Below are positions 1 to 12,800 of a stretch of 64,000 bases of DNA, piece after piece. Under the pieces are notes generated by a model. That model did no database searches. It had not been told where the DNA came from and saw only the letters and a list, made by a program, of their open reading frames with translations. The position numbers and the translations under genes are program-made. The DNA lies in NCBI GenBank assembly GCA_946807835.1, contig OX327694.1:1748001-1812000 (forward strand). The letters are read 5' to 3'. Each line of letters opens with the position of its first letter. The stretch's first letter is position 1. Source of the stretch: Ailanthus altissimus. Taxonomy: Eukaryota > Streptophyta > Magnoliopsida > Sapindales > Simaroubaceae.

Positions 1-375
1 TGTTGGCGTTGATGGTTGGTTGCCGAATACTAGATTGAATACTATTTGTAGTTGGGACAACATATTCTTTTAGTGATCTCTATGGTATCATAGGCTTAAA
101 TGCTAGATTATTGAGGTGATGGTTGTTCTTCTCCATGTTTAAAGATCGTTGGCATTATTCACATTAAAGTCTTTGCAATGTACTTTCGATCTCATGATCA
201 AAAGAAATCAAATCAACGCTCTTCGCTCTTCGTATGGACTGTCAAAGTAAAAATAGAAAGAAGATCAAGTAAAAAAAAAAAACTAAAACAAAAATAAAAT
301 AAATAAAAATAAAATCTAAATTAAAAGTATGTAGCTGAGTATTAGTATTGATCTAAAGAATAGATAGAAATAGTG

Positions 376-391
376 CCTAGCAACGGCTCCA
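376..391 (-). other. Primer-binding site of the left gypsy-like element
   Basis: The minus strand reads TGGAGCCGTTGCTAGG, 13 of 16 bases like the usual TGGCGCCGTTGCCGGG primer site. It lies a few bases inside the inner LTR edge at about 398. Confidence 0.6.
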
Positions 392-397
392 AAAACT

Positions 398-1878
398 TAA
401 TTTGTGCTTAATAACTAAGTTCAAACGCATGCTATCATATCAAGTAATATAGAATTTTAAGTTCAAATATTATTCCCACAGAGACTATTTGATATATTTC
501 TATTAACCAATTACTAAAATTATACATACTTTACTTTTATACAGAAAACTGTAATTTAAAATTGAACTAATTAACCAAAAACTTCACTTAGATAGCAAAT
601 AAACAAAGGGTTAAACTTACAAATTGATAATAATTTAGGGTATAGATTCATCTCCTAATATTTCATTGAATTTATTAACTTCTTAGTTAATCTCTAAATA
701 CCAATTGTTGGCTTAGACACCTAATCTAATCACAAGCATTTGTCAATGGTTGAGTCACTATATTACGCATTTTAGCAATTACCTATATATCTATAGTAAT
801 CAATTTGAAATGTAATTCGTTAAGATCAAGTCTAAATTATTTTATATATGCCATCTAGGTATATGTCTATCCTACATGAAACTCATAGTTATTACTCTAA
901 GATCATGCATCAAACTATTATAGGCTAAACACATGAATCCTTTTGTCAAGTTCATCATGGTTCCTTAATCATTCAAAATATTAATTAAGTGTAATGAAAG
1001 CATTAAGATCAAGATAAAATGAATCACTTGTGTTGTATTAAGTTTATAGCTAAGAGTTTATGAAATTCAACTACATATTAGGTTTACTAGTCTAACCATA
1101 GATAAACAAATTTAGCTCATCACAAAACCAAGAGTATCAAAACAATAATAGAAAGATATCATAACCAAGAACAAAATGATAACAATAGAGAAGAAAAACT
1201 AAGTAAGGTGACTCATCGGGTTGCTTTTCTCTCAAACTTGACTTAAAACTTGAATCGTAATCTTGAATCTTGATTTCTTGGCTTTGATATTTGATTTTGT
1301 GTTTTAAATTCTTTCTCTAAGTTTTTACCTCTCTAAAGTTAGTGTTTTAGCCCTCAAAAGAGTATTTTTATAGGTATGAGAAATTCTAAGAATGAGGGAC
1401 TTCGAATTCAAGTCGAATTAAAAGTAAAATTGAGAGATTTTTCATACGTCACATTGGCACCACGACGTTGGGGCCTTGGTGCCACAGTACCATGACGCTG
1501 GGGTCTTGGCGCCACGGCACCACGACGCTGGGGCCTTGGCGCCACGGCACCGAGACTTGGAAATAAAAGCTGGTGCCTGGCCGGTTGAGCACCACAGTGT
1601 TGTCAATGGGAGCCGTGGTGTCGAGCTTTCTACATTGGGTATTGCAGCACCCAGCTTTGGGCGTTGCAACGCCTAAGCCTGGGTTTACTCGATGGCATAT
1701 TTTGAGTGTATTTTCTTAATTTCTCATCGATTTGCCTCTCGTTTATTTTTATTCATCACATTTTCTTTCATACACCTATTTATGATAAAAAAAATAATTA
1801 AATAGCCACATATCTATAAATTAGAGCAAAATATAAAAGTTGGGGATTGAATATACTAGTGCAAGTATGCCATTATCA
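398..1878 (-). repeat. 5' LTR of the left gypsy-like element
   Basis: About 1.48 kb, ending in ...CATTATCA on the plus strand (TGATAATG on minus). The inner edge is mutated (TA in place of TG) and therefore approximate. The LTR is AT-rich except for a GC-rich block at 1447-1680. Confidence 0.55.
1450..1556. repeat. GC-rich 30-bp tandem repeat inside the LTR
   Basis: Three imperfect copies of a unit containing ACGACGCTGGGGCCTTGGCG and a GCCACGGC spacer. The GC content stands out sharply from the AT-rich surroundings. Small ORFs on both strands here follow from the repeat and the lack of AT-rich stops and do not look like genes. Confidence 0.7.
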
Positions 1879-1883
1879 GTCAC

Positions 1884-4056
1884 CTATATAATAAGATGAT
1901 CAATTGCCATCCCTAACTATCGACAGGGTGCACAATATTAAAAGAAATATTAAATAAGTAGAGGGATAAATACAAAATAATAAAAAGGATAATGTGCTTT
2001 TGAAAACTCAAGCATATTATTTATGGTATAGACATACAGATATTATAGAGATTTAAAGAGAAGAAAAATATTGCATTCTTCTCATTGATAAATGCTTGAA
2101 TTTATAGAGTTTATAATAAGCTAAAAAAAGAGAAGAAAGAGATAAACCTAAAAGGGGAAGAAACTTAAAAGAACTTAAACCAAAAGGGTAAGAGACTTAA
2201 TAGAATTTAAAATTTTGAATACAACCAAGATACAAACTTATCTAAAAAGGAATAAATCAATTTAAACTAAATAACATTAGAATAAGTAAATTTAAAATAA
2301 ATAATTATATTATAATCTTGATTTCTTTATCATGTCCCCACAAGATAGAACTCTGGGAGGAGAGTCAACCTTGTTCGTCAAGAGTAGAAATTGAGTGCAC
2401 GGGAGTAGTTTGGTGTGGCAACACTGCCGTGTAGAAAAGTGGGTCATAGCAATTGGAAAAGGGCAGTGTTGCAATACTACAATTAAGAGAAGTTGGCACT
2501 ATTGTAGTAAGGCGGGCAATATGGCAACGCTATGATTGAGAGAATTTGGTATTGCGATGTAAAGAATGTTTGCGGGCGTAATTGAAAGGTTGCTTGTAAA
2601 TTTAAGCGTGCTGTGATAGCATCTGTGCTAACTATGATAGAGACTATTAAAATAATTTATGATAAATAATGCAAAAAAATTGAAGACCCTCATGGAAATG
2701 GAATGAGAACATATTTAAAAGAAAGAAAAAAAATACTTGTTTAAAAATGAAAGGGAGATAAACCCTTAAAATAAAGTAAAATCAAGACTTGTTTAGAAAT
2801 AGAAGGGATAAACTCTTAAAATAAAGTAGAAATTGAAGACTTATTTGGGAATAAAAGGGGGTTAACCCTTAAAATAAAGTAAAAATTGAAGACATGTTTA
2901 GCAATGGAAGGGTAAAGTAGAAATTAAAGATCATTTGAGAATAAAAGAAGGAAACCCTTAAAATGAAGCAGAAATAAAAACCCTTTTAAGGCATGAAATG
3001 GGGAACTCTTACAAGAAAACAAAAATAAAGATCATTTTGGGAATTAAAGTGGTTAATCCTTAAAATAAAGTAGAAATAAAGACTTTTTTAAGGGATATAT
3101 ATATATATATATAAATAATGGAGAAACTCTTAAAATAAAAGAGAGAGAGAGAGATTAAAGGAACTTTTTTTAAAAGATCTTCTAGCTAAGTGTCTCCACA
3201 TATTTGAAGGAGGAGTCCCTTAAATGAAAAAAGAAAGAGTATATGAAAGTTAAAATCAATTAAAAAAAAAGAAAGAAAAACATTTTTCTGACTAGTCAGA
3301 AAATAGATAAAGATGAAGTAGATAAGAAGAAAAAAATAAAATCAAAAGGTAGAAACATATTAAAAACTATAGAGGAAGAAAATTGTATAATTGCCTTTAA
3401 ACCCACCACCCTATAAGAGGGGCGGTGAAGTAAAAAAAAGGATAAACTTAAAAAAAATAAGAAAAGGCTAATAGAATTTAAAGAGAGATAATAAAACTTG
3501 AAAAGTTAAATATTATTTAAAATAAAAAATAATTTAATTTAAATTAAATAATTAAATTAGAACAAGTTATTTTAAACTAAATAATTAAAAGTAGAATAAA
3601 TTAATTTAAACTAAATAATTATATTAAAATCTTCATTTCCTTATCAGATTTAACATGTTAAGAAATAATAAAAGAACCATTATGAGATATCTATGTTTAC
3701 TTAAAAATAGTTTTATGCTCCTGGCTTTTGCTTATCTTCTACTTAATTAATTTTTTTATTGATCGATTCTACTTAATTATTATTAATGTTCTTTTCCTTC
3801 CTGGAATAATTTAATGTAAAATTCTTTAATCAATACAAAGAAAACGACATCAATAAATCATGCTTAAGTGTACTTTATAATTTATCAAGCTCAAGGTTAT
3901 ATAAAACATTAATATATATAGGGTGGGTATATCGACTTAAGTCTTTTATTTAAAATATTAACACAAAATTTGACCTGTTGATTTTATGCAATCGAATGAT
4001 TAAAATTCAAATCAGGAGATAGTGACAACTCAGCAACTCTACCTATTATTGAATTG
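1884..4056. repeat. AT-rich repeat region, no gene
   Basis: Direct repeats of about 210 bp lie at roughly 2130-2337 and 3440-3648; both contain AAACTAAATAA blocks and end in a TTTCxTTATCA motif. Between them, 2685-3095 holds six or more degenerate copies of a 55-65 bp unit built on GAAGACTTGTTTAG and CCCTTAAAATAAAGTAG. The arrangement may be a small terminal-repeat element with a tandem core, but no TSD or primer site was found. 2380-2610 is locally richer in G. No coding potential was seen. Confidence 0.45.
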
Positions 4057-4064
4057 TATAAAAT
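4057..4064 (+). promoter_or_regulatory. Possible TATA box of SABATH gene 1
   Basis: TATAAAAT lies about 140 bp before the chosen ATG. It is the best TATA-like match upstream of the gene, but such strings are common in this AT-rich DNA. Confidence 0.25.
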
Positions 4065-4201
4065 TAATAATTCAAATTTTTCTTTACAAATTTAAGTTGA
4101 AATTTTAAGTTAAGGGAGAGGCCAAGGTCTAAACTAAACCAAAAGAAAACTTTACCTAACAGCATATGAATTAAAAACGACGAAGATCGACAGAGACATA
4201 G

Positions 4202-5639
4202 ATGGCAGCGGCAATGGAGTTAGAGAAAGTTGATTGCAAAAGCACAGCTGATGAGGGTCAAGTAGAGAAAATTTTCCACATGAATGGAGGAGAAGGAGAC
4301 TATAGTTATGCTAAAAACGCATTAACGCAGGTCTCTAGCTTAGCTCCGATTTCTTGAATAACTTTTGCAATTTATTGAATGATTACTAATCATATGTATG
4401 CATACATTATTTTTGCTCTTACAGAAGAAGCTGCTTTTGAAAACAAAGCCTTTAGCACAAGAAAGCATCGTTGAGCTATATTCCAACAGCTTCCCGGAAT
4501 GCTTAAAAATTGCAGATTTTGGATGCGCTTCGGGGCCCAACGCGTATTTGCCCACATGGGATGTTATAGAGGCTCTTCAGTCGACATGCCATCGCTTGAA
4601 TCGCAAACCACCCACGTTGCAGGTGTTCTTGAATGATCTTCCCGGAAATGATTTCAACAACACTTTCAAGTTATTGCCAAGCTTTTATGAGAGGCTTAAA
4701 AGAGAGATGGGTAATGATTTTGGACACTGTTTTATCGCCGCAGTGCCAGGATCTTTCTACGGGAGACTATTTCCATCTCGTTCCCTTCACTTGGTATTTT
4801 CCTCTAATGCTCTCCATTGGCTCTCACAGGTTATTAGCTCATTCATCTCTTAGCTTCTGATTTGACTGTATGTGCATATTTAGCTACTTAAAACTTTTTT
4901 TTTAAGTTAACATGACATGATTTGATATTAGGCACCTAAAGGGCTGGTGGGTGAATCAGGAAATCAACTGATTAAAGGCAGTGTTTGCTTAATAAGGACA
5001 AGTCCTCCTAGTGTCCATAAAGCATATTTGGAACAATTTGAGAGTGATTTCATAATATTTCTCAAATCAAGATCAGAAGAACTGAAACCTGGCGGCCGTA
5101 TGGTTCTTACATTCAAATGTGATGACAAACGCTATCCTACAACTCTTTGGGAGCCATTTTCTTTAGTAGTAAACCACATGGTCTCGGAGGTAATCTCTCT
5201 TTTTATCTCTTAGTTAATACTAATAAATTCAGATCTATCACTGATCTTGGTGTTGATCTTGTAATGATAATTTATATAGGGGTTGATCGAAAAATCGAAA
5301 TCGGAATCATTCAAGGTACCATTTTATAGCCCAAGCGTTGAAGAAGTAAGGAGTATTATTCAACAAGAAGGATCCTTCAACATCCATCACCTTGAAACTC
5401 ACTATCAGAGTTGGTTCGTAAATTTTGATGGCAAAGGCTTGGAGTTAGACAAATATACATCAGCAAAGCAAACGGCCAACGGCTTAAGAGCGGTTGGAGA
5501 GTCTCTTGTTGCTACTCATTTTGGAAATGCCATTGTGGATGAAATTTTCCAGAGATATTACCTCAAGTTAATTGAATACTTGGAGAAGGGGACAGGAGTA
5601 TCGGCATTTTTGCTTGTTTCTTTGATAAAGAAAACATGA
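4202..5639 (+). CDS. SABATH methyltransferase, gene 1 (4 exons, 383 aa)
   Basis: Transfers the methyl group of S-adenosylmethionine to a carboxyl or ring nitrogen of a small molecule; probably cytosolic, with no signal peptide. Exons are 4202-4330, 4425-4829, 4932-5189 and 5280-5639; all introns are GT/AG and phase 0, and the length is normal for the family (about 350-390 aa). In order: HMNGGEGDYSYAKN (aa 26-39), SAM motif DFGCASGPNA (74-83), VFLNDLPGNDFN (110-121), VPGSFYGRLFP (150-160), SSNALHWLSQ (169-178), then PGGRMVLTF. The His in LHWLSQ differs from the Met usual in salicylate methyltransferases and suits jasmonate/caffeine-synthase-like enzymes; this is inference. Two Asn often listed as Mg2+ ligands appear replaced: Ile192 (family NKG) and Lys276 (family SFN). 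An in-frame ATG also occurs at codon 5. Substrate unknown; the open frame suggests a working gene. Confidence 0.93.
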
Positions 5640-5744
5640 ATAAGTGATCAAAGAGGAAAAGTAACAGAAAAATGGACGAAATCAGCATCTTCTTAATCAC
5701 TTCCCATCGTTGTCTTCATCTTCTTCTTCTTGTTGTGTGTGTCG
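5640..5744. other. 3' flank of SABATH gene 1
   Basis: Probable 3' untranslated region. It is CT-rich (TCTTCATCTTCTTCTTCTTG) and has no clear AATAAA within the first 100 bases; the nearest AATAAA-like strings fall in the following repeat element. Confidence 0.3.
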
Positions 5745-6885
5745 TGGTTAGAGGCAGAACTAAGATTTGAGCTTTAGGGTTAAATCATAACATAATTTTT
5801 GAAGTTTAATAAAATATTATAATTTTTTTTATTCCACATCAATAATAAATGAATAAAAAATATATATATTTTTGCAAACTATAATGAATGAATAAAAAAT
5901 ATATATATTTTTGCGAACTTTAACATAATTTTATATCAAAAAGCAATTCGACATTCTTTTTAAATTTTGAAAATCATTTATAATTGATTCTATACTAAAT
6001 TTTTTTGCAATTTCTATTTTAATATATAAGATCAATGAGTTTGTCAGAAAGCTATCCTCCATTTTGTTACGAAGTCTTGCTTTTATAGTACGCATAATCA
6101 AAAATGAACATCATTGGTTGTAGTAGATATCAAAAGAATAAGTATAAGAATAATTATTCTGTAGATTAAAGAAAATTGTCATTTTTGTAGAATTTACCAA
6201 CCATTCACTTAATTGAGAAATAGTCGATAAACTTTAGAACTCTAGATGTTGAATTACACTGTACTTATAATATTAAAGTTGATTTCTTAAATTCATTTTT
6301 TCAACATTCGTGAAGTCTTTTAGATAATACTTGTTCACCAAATTAACAGTTATCGTCAATCTTACAAAATTTATTATATTATCATGGATCCAAAGCTGAA
6401 TTAAGACTAAATAACTTAACTATATGCTCATTCAAAACGATCATTTAACTTGTAAATGAGAGTCTATAGTATTATTCATATAAGAAAAGATGGTATTAAA
6501 GAAAAAATGTAATTCATATAGGAAAAGAATTATACATATAAAATTCTTTTTTTATTAAGAATAAATTGTATAAATGGGATCCTTTACAAGTATAAAATTA
6601 TTTTTATTGAGATAGAAGAATGAAATTGAAAAAATGTAAAAACAGGACTATTTGTAAATTAAAATTTATTTTCTATTAAAGAAAGACATCAAATAGTAAA
6701 TTTTTAATACTAATATGAACTAATTTCTTAAATTAAAATTTTAATCATTAAATATAAATTTTTAAAGAAATTTGAAGAACCAAAATAAATATTTTAATAA
6801 TAAAATTATATATAATATAAAATTAAAAGGGAACTGTTGGGGGCCACGACCCCTAAGCCCTGCTTAAGTTCCGGCTCTGGTCATG
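5745..6885. mobile_element. AT-rich inverted-terminal-repeat element (non-autonomous)
   Basis: The left end (GAGGCAGAACTAAG then GAGCTTTAGGG) and the reverse complement of the right end (AGAGCCGGAACTTAAG then GGGCTTAGGGG) match as imperfect terminal inverted repeats of about 40 bp. The interior of about 1.1 kb is AT-rich and non-coding. 5840-5925 holds two tandem copies of a 41-42 bp unit. The TSD could not be resolved, so the superfamily is open. Confidence 0.45.
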
Positions 6886-7969
6886 TTCTATGAATAATAA
6901 GTGCGATGAAAGCTAACGAAGACGCCGAAACCATTGACTCATGCATGCATACCATTTACATTTACACACCAATGAGAGACTATTAACTTGTCTTTAAAAT
7001 ATCCATTTTCATCAAATAAATAAATAAATTTGTGGCTTAAAATTCTATGACTGACATGTCTTTTGTGAATTGCAATTTATGAATATGCAATCATTCATAT
7101 GTGTGACATCACATGTTTCTGTGCTGACATTTGCGTGCTAATACTTGTATTATCTTTGTAATGGGCAAATTGATCTTCTAACTACTCTTTGTTATATAAT
7201 AATATGAGTGGAACTGAAATCCTTATAAGACTCTTTTAAATATAAGAAAATTGTCGATTACCTCTTGTTATTTGATAATTTTTACTAGTTTTTTCTTTAG
7301 TTGTTTAATAAGTACCAATATTTTTTTTAGTACTATTTTTTGTTTTGCCTGACCAATTACTAGTAATAACAAAATGTCTTGTGAGAATAGAACTCAGTGG
7401 GGCTTGCTTTAAATGGAGTAAGGGTCGAGTATTTTTGTAAAAATAGAATAGAGTATAAAAAATTTATTTTTTGAATTATTAATCAGCAAATATGAGATTA
7501 AGTCTCTCCGCCCAATTTTCGCTTGCCACCCCATTTTATATGAATATATTAAATATAATTTTTGGTATATCATATAATTTATTAATTTTTTTATTTTATA
7601 ATTTATTTAACTAAGTTACTAGAAAATATTTTAATAATATAATTTTGTTAATAAAAATTAAAAATATCTAATAAAAAAATCATAAAATCTAGTATTAATG
7701 ACTTATTTTTTAGTAGAATTGTGATTGATTTTATTCTCTCATTAAATTTACTCTCACTGTCCTCTCATGACTTTTAATGAGAGAAGATGGAGAATCAATA
7801 ATAGTAAGCACTATAATATTATTTAAATTATTATTTATTATTTACTTAAAATTTATTTATTTATTTATATTATTGAAGGATATTGTCATATTATTCTATC
7901 TTGTTGATTTGATTCCTTTTTATTAATATAGATTAATTTTATATTGTTAAAGTTTGTGAATATAAATTA
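6886..7969. other. AT-rich intergenic DNA
   Basis: No coding potential. Short G/C-rich patches near 7395-7540 (GGGGCTTGC, CCGCCCAATTTTCGC) resemble the ends of plant DNA transposons. 8600-8760, beyond the following solo LTR, has similar composition, so one element split by the LTR is possible but not shown. Confidence 0.3.
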
Positions 7970-7974
7970 ATACT

Positions 7975-8562
7975 TGTTGAAGCAGAAACAATAAATTCAA
8001 GTAATATAATACAAGAAAAAGCAATTAAGAATAAATAAGAGAAAGAAAGTAGGAGAAAGCACACAAGAATTTATGTAGTTCAACAACTTATCTATGTCTA
8101 CGGCGGATCAAGATCTCACTTCTCTTATTAATAAATCACAAGGCACTAAAAAAAATATGCTTTTTATAAGAAAGAAATCAAACTTCACAAAGAATGCTCT
8201 TAATTGCACTCACAAAAACATTACAATTTATCTCTCTTGTAGACTATGAGTTTTCTTTCTTATGTTTGTATTGTAGTTATGGTGATATGCTTACAAACTA
8301 ATATAAAGCTTTTATATAGACTTTGAATGCCATAGGAAAACCCTAAAGCTAGTTAGAATAAAAATATTTACTTGTAAAAGCCTAAATTTTACTTAAAAAA
8401 GTTAATTGAACTAAAATAAGAAATATATATAAGTTATTGCATAAGCAGTACATGCTACGTGAATAATTCCTTACTTTTAGCTTTTCATTTTACTTCTTCT
8501 TAACCCAATTCTCATATAATTCAAAATCAAAACTCATCCTTAATTTTAAATTACCAATCTTA
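7975..8562 (-). mobile_element. Solo LTR, Ty1/copia type
   Basis: Starts TGTTGAAGCAGAAAC and shares, over most of its length, the layout of the element B LTRs at 15546 and 20314: a CAATTAAGAA block, a GTAGTTCAACAACTT block, CACTTCTCTTATTA and TATATAGACTTTG. The right end is mutated. Flanks ATACT (7970-7974) and ATATT (8563-8567) are a 4/5 TSD. No internal region is present, so recombination between two LTRs is likely. Orientation is inferred from similarity to the minus-strand copia LTRs. Confidence 0.75.
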
Positions 8563-8567
8563 ATATT

Positions 8568-9284
8568 AATAAATAGAAATAAAAAATGAAGTGAGGATGA
8601 GAAAGTTATTTTCTGTATGAGAATTTTTTATATCCACCTCATTAAATTTTTATAAAGAATGAAGCAGGAATGGAGTTTAAAATAAAAAATAAGACAAGGT
8701 ACGAAAAAGGCCTCCCAACCCATCCCATTGCAGGCCTTACCAATTACGGCCTCCCTTCTAAAAAAAGGTAATAATACTTATTAAAAATTGTGAAATTTTG
8801 GTGTGAAAGTAAAACAAAAAAGAGTAACCGACAATTCCCTTAAATAATGCATGCCCATTAAAAAAATTTAAAAATTCTCTTAGTTATAAAAACACTTACC
8901 TAAGTTCCACAAATAAACCTCACTGAAAGAAAACTCTTTTGATGTTCTCTTGATTCCAAAACTGATATGAAATTCCATAAAACCAAATTCTTTTATCTCT
9001 GTTCTCAAAGTTTGTACGAGTTAGTTTCTGTTTGATCGTCGGGGGTCTTGGAAATATGTCATTCAAACGGAATGAATTAATAAATATATTAATTTGGGTT
9101 AATCTAATGGATAATGGTAGATTGTAGAATTGATGTTAAAGATAGTATATGGAATTGACGTTCCCGAGTTTCTCTTGAATTATTCATTAGATTCTTAAGT
9201 TTTTAAAATATTTAATTTAGTTTCTACTGTTGAAAAATAATCTTTTAAGTTGCACTTGTTAAAGGTAATAAGGTAAATTGATAT
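8568..9284. other. AT-rich intergenic DNA
   Basis: No ORF, RNA gene or clear repeat boundary seen. There is a small G/C-rich patch near 8700-8755. Confidence 0.3.
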
Positions 9285-9786
9285 TGTTGAAAATTAGTTG
9301 ATATGCGAATTGATTTAATTCAATATTGGTGGAAGATGGTATGAGAGTAGCTTAGTTAAACTTATATAATATAAGACTATCTTAATTATTTATTGTACCT
9401 TTGAATAATTCTCTTCTCCTCTTTAATTTATTAAATTTTTCGATAACAATTTTATAATTCAAGGGTTTTACATATAAACTCTTAAAATTTTTAATAGTTT
9501 AATTTTTCTTTTTATTTTTAAGTATTTGTAAGCAATACCTTACTATTTGAGTAATTACAATATTAACCTTACTATTTGGATATTTGTAGTTTGACTCAAT
9601 AGTTTAAAATTTATATTGTGGCTTAGAAAATTTGTACTTTTTCTTTGAAAAAAGTGAATTTATTTCAGCGGTGCCTATGGATGTAGATAATATTACTGAA
9701 CCTCGTTAAAATTGGTGTTCTTTCTGTTTTACATATTGTGTTGAATGATTGGTTGGTTAGTTACATCGTTGTGATATTATGTCACA
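9285..9786 (+). repeat. 5' LTR of element A
   Basis: Begins TGTTGAAAATTAG, as does the 3' LTR apart from its first base. It shares TACCTTTGAATAATTCTCTT and TTATATTGTGxxxTAGAAAA with the 3' copy. It holds extra T-rich sequence with duplicated TTACTATTTG motifs. The right boundary is approximate. Confidence 0.75.
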
Positions 9787-9877
9787 TTGTTTAATATAAA
9801 AGCTTGTGTATCTATTCGTTCTTATTTGTATAGAGAGCAGAAGTATCTGTTCATCAGAGATAAGTCAGCCAGTATAT

Positions 9878-12800
9878 TGTGGAATCCCCTGGAGAACAAA
9901 TATATAAAGAAAAGCAATGAGAATCGGTTGTATCTACTGAAGATATTGTTTCATCTTTAGTTAAGACTAGGTATGAATATCAGTTTTCATATTGATGAGT
10001 TTAATAAGTTAATTGTCGATTTATTAAACTTAGAGAAAACTTCAAAGATGAAATATAGGTTATGCTGTTAGTTGGTTCTCTTCCAGATGAATTATATCAT
10101 TTATGTATTACTCTCTTTCATGGGAAGGATAAACTATCGCTTTAAAAAGTTTGTTCTTCTTTGACAAACTATGAAATCCGTAGAAATGATCATAAAGAAC
10201 ATAGATATGAGTCACTAGAAGCATTGACAGTGAGAGGGTGTAGTCAGAGTAGGAAACTGAAAAAAAATGAAAAACTCTAAGTCGATGAGTAGAGTAGGAA
10301 TAGAAAAGTATGTCTTTTGTCAACAGAAAGGGCATTAGAAAAAAGATTGTCCAAAGTTGAAAAAGAAAGAAAAAGACATGTTTATTTTCTAATGCATATG
10401 TTATTGAGAGCATAAGTGATGATAGTATGTCAGATTTTGATTTAAGTAGTCATTCATCTATGTTTAGTTCTAACCAATGGATTATGGATTCGGGTTGTAC
10501 TTATCATATGTGTCCATATCGAGAATGGTTCTTTAATTTTGAAGAGATTAATGGTAGAGTTATGCATATAGGCAATAATGATAGTTGACATACTATTGGG
10601 ATAGGTTCAATTCGATTAAGAAATGATGATGGATCAACTAGAGTTCTGACAGATGTTCGGTATATACTGAAGTTGAAGAAGAATCCCATCTCTTTGGGAG
10701 CTTTAGAATTTAAAGGTTGTACTGTGTCTATATGAGATGAAATTTTGAGAGTCACTTCAGGTGCACTTGTGACTTTGAAAGGCACTACGAGGAACAAATT
10801 GTATTACTATAATAGTAGTAGAGTGATTGGATCAACGACTACGATTTCTGAAAATGATGTAGATTCAGAGATCACTAGATTGTGGCATATGTGATTGGGG
10901 CATATAGGTGAGAAAACCTTATTCAGTTTAGAGAAAAAAGGCTTATTGAAAGATGTGAAGACTTGCAAGCTAGACTTTTGTGAGCATTGTGTTATGGGAA
11001 AGTAGAAGAGAATGAAGTTTAGCACTAGTATTCATAACACCGAGGGTATTCTTGATTATATTCACTCAGATGTGTAGGGATCTCTCCAGACTACATCTAT
11101 GGAGCTATGCGCTAATATGTTATTTTTTTTAATAACTTTTCTAGAAAAACTTGGGTGTACATTTTGAAATTTAAAAATGATGTACTTAGTACTTTCTTTA
11201 AATAGAAAATGATGGTTGAGCATAAACTGACAAAAAGATCAAGTATCTCAAAATAATAATGGCGGTGAGTATTGAAGTGATCAGTTTTTAAAATTATGTG
11301 AAGATAAGGGTATTATAGTTATTTTACTATAAGAGGTACACCACAATAGAATGAGGTGGCAGAACACATAAATCGGACATTGTTAGAGAAAGTTTGATGT
11401 ATATTGTCCAATGCTGGATTGGGTAAGGAGTTTTAGGCTGAGGTTGTGATCTATGCGTGTTATCTCATTAATCGTCTACTGTTAGCTGCTATTGGTAATA
11501 GCACTCCATTGAAGATTTAGTCTAGACAACCTATTTCTAATTATGATTCTTTACATGTTTTTTGTTCCACTATATATTATCATATGAAAGAATCGAAGCT
11601 AGATTTCAGAGCCAAGAAAGCAGTTTTCTTGGGATTTTCTTTAAAAGTAAAAGGATATCATCTTTATTGTCTAAGTTCAAGGAAGATTGTATCTAGTAGA
11701 AATATAACATATGATGAGTCTTCAAAGTTGAAGAAATCAGAAAACCAGACAATAATAAATAGTACTTCACAATAGATAGAGAGTACTCCACAATAGGTGA
11801 AGCGTACTCAGCAGCAGATGGAGTTGGAAACAACTACATTGAACCTAATTAGATCTATAGAGACTGATGATGATACTCTTATGACAAATGAGTTTTTGAG
11901 AGATGATGGAAAATGTTCTACATAGAAACCTTAATAGCAACAAGAAATTATTACAATAAATAGGCCAAGACATTGATTCGAAGACCTGCTTGATTTATTG
12001 ATATGTTATCCTATGCACCTTTAGTTATAGATGATGATGTTCTTTCCACTTATAGAAAGACAATCAGATATTCTGAAATTGATCAGTGGAAGATAACTAT
12101 AAATGAAGAGATATAGTCTCTTCAGAAGAATGAAACTTAAAAACTTGTTCAGCTACTGAATGGTAAGAAGGCAATTAGATGTAAATAGGTATATGCAAAG
12201 AAAGATGGATTTCTTGACAAGAAAAATATCCACTACAAGGTAAGATTGGTGGCTAAAGGCTATACACAGATGGAAGGAATTGAGTACAATGAGGTATTTT
12301 CTTCAGTTGTGAAATATTTTTCCATTAGAATTTTGTTAGCTTTTGTAACTCAGTTAAATATAGAACTAGTTCAACTCAATGTAAAAATTGCCTTTTTACA
12401 TGGGGACTTAGAAGAGGAAATCTATATAACTCAGCTAAAGGGATTCAAAGTTGGTGGTAAAAAAAAATTGGTTTGCAAACTGAAAAGATCGCTTTATGAT
12501 TTGACATAATCACTTAGGCATTGATATAAGCGATTTTATTGGTTTATGATAGGTTAAAGGTACACAATAAGCAAATTTGAACATTGTGTGTATTTTTAGA
12601 GGTTACATGATGGTTCTTTTATTTATCTACTCTTGTATGTCGATAATATATTAATAGCTTTAACGAATGTCGAGAAAATTAAAAAATTAAAGACTCAATT
12701 AAATCGAGAGTTTGAGATGAAAGATTTAGGTGAAGCTAGAAAGATATTAAACATGGAGATTAGCAGAGACAAAGAAGGAGGCAAAATTTGTTTGACTCAG

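Larger units (their letters stand above)
1..1878 (-). mobile_element. Ty3/gypsy-like element (Athila/LARD type), 5' end, runs off the window
   Basis: Read on the minus strand, an LTR (398-1878) is followed by a primer-binding-like site and then AT-rich internal sequence that leaves the window at base 1. The outer LTR edge reads TGATAATGGCATAC on the minus strand, and the next five plus-strand bases (GTCAC, 1879-1883) would be one target-site copy; the other lies outside. The primer site resembles the TGGCGCCGTTGCCGGG type of Athila-like elements and related non-coding LARDs. No coding sequence is visible in 1-397, so a large non-autonomous derivative is possible. Family placement is inferred from the primer site only. 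Confidence 0.6.
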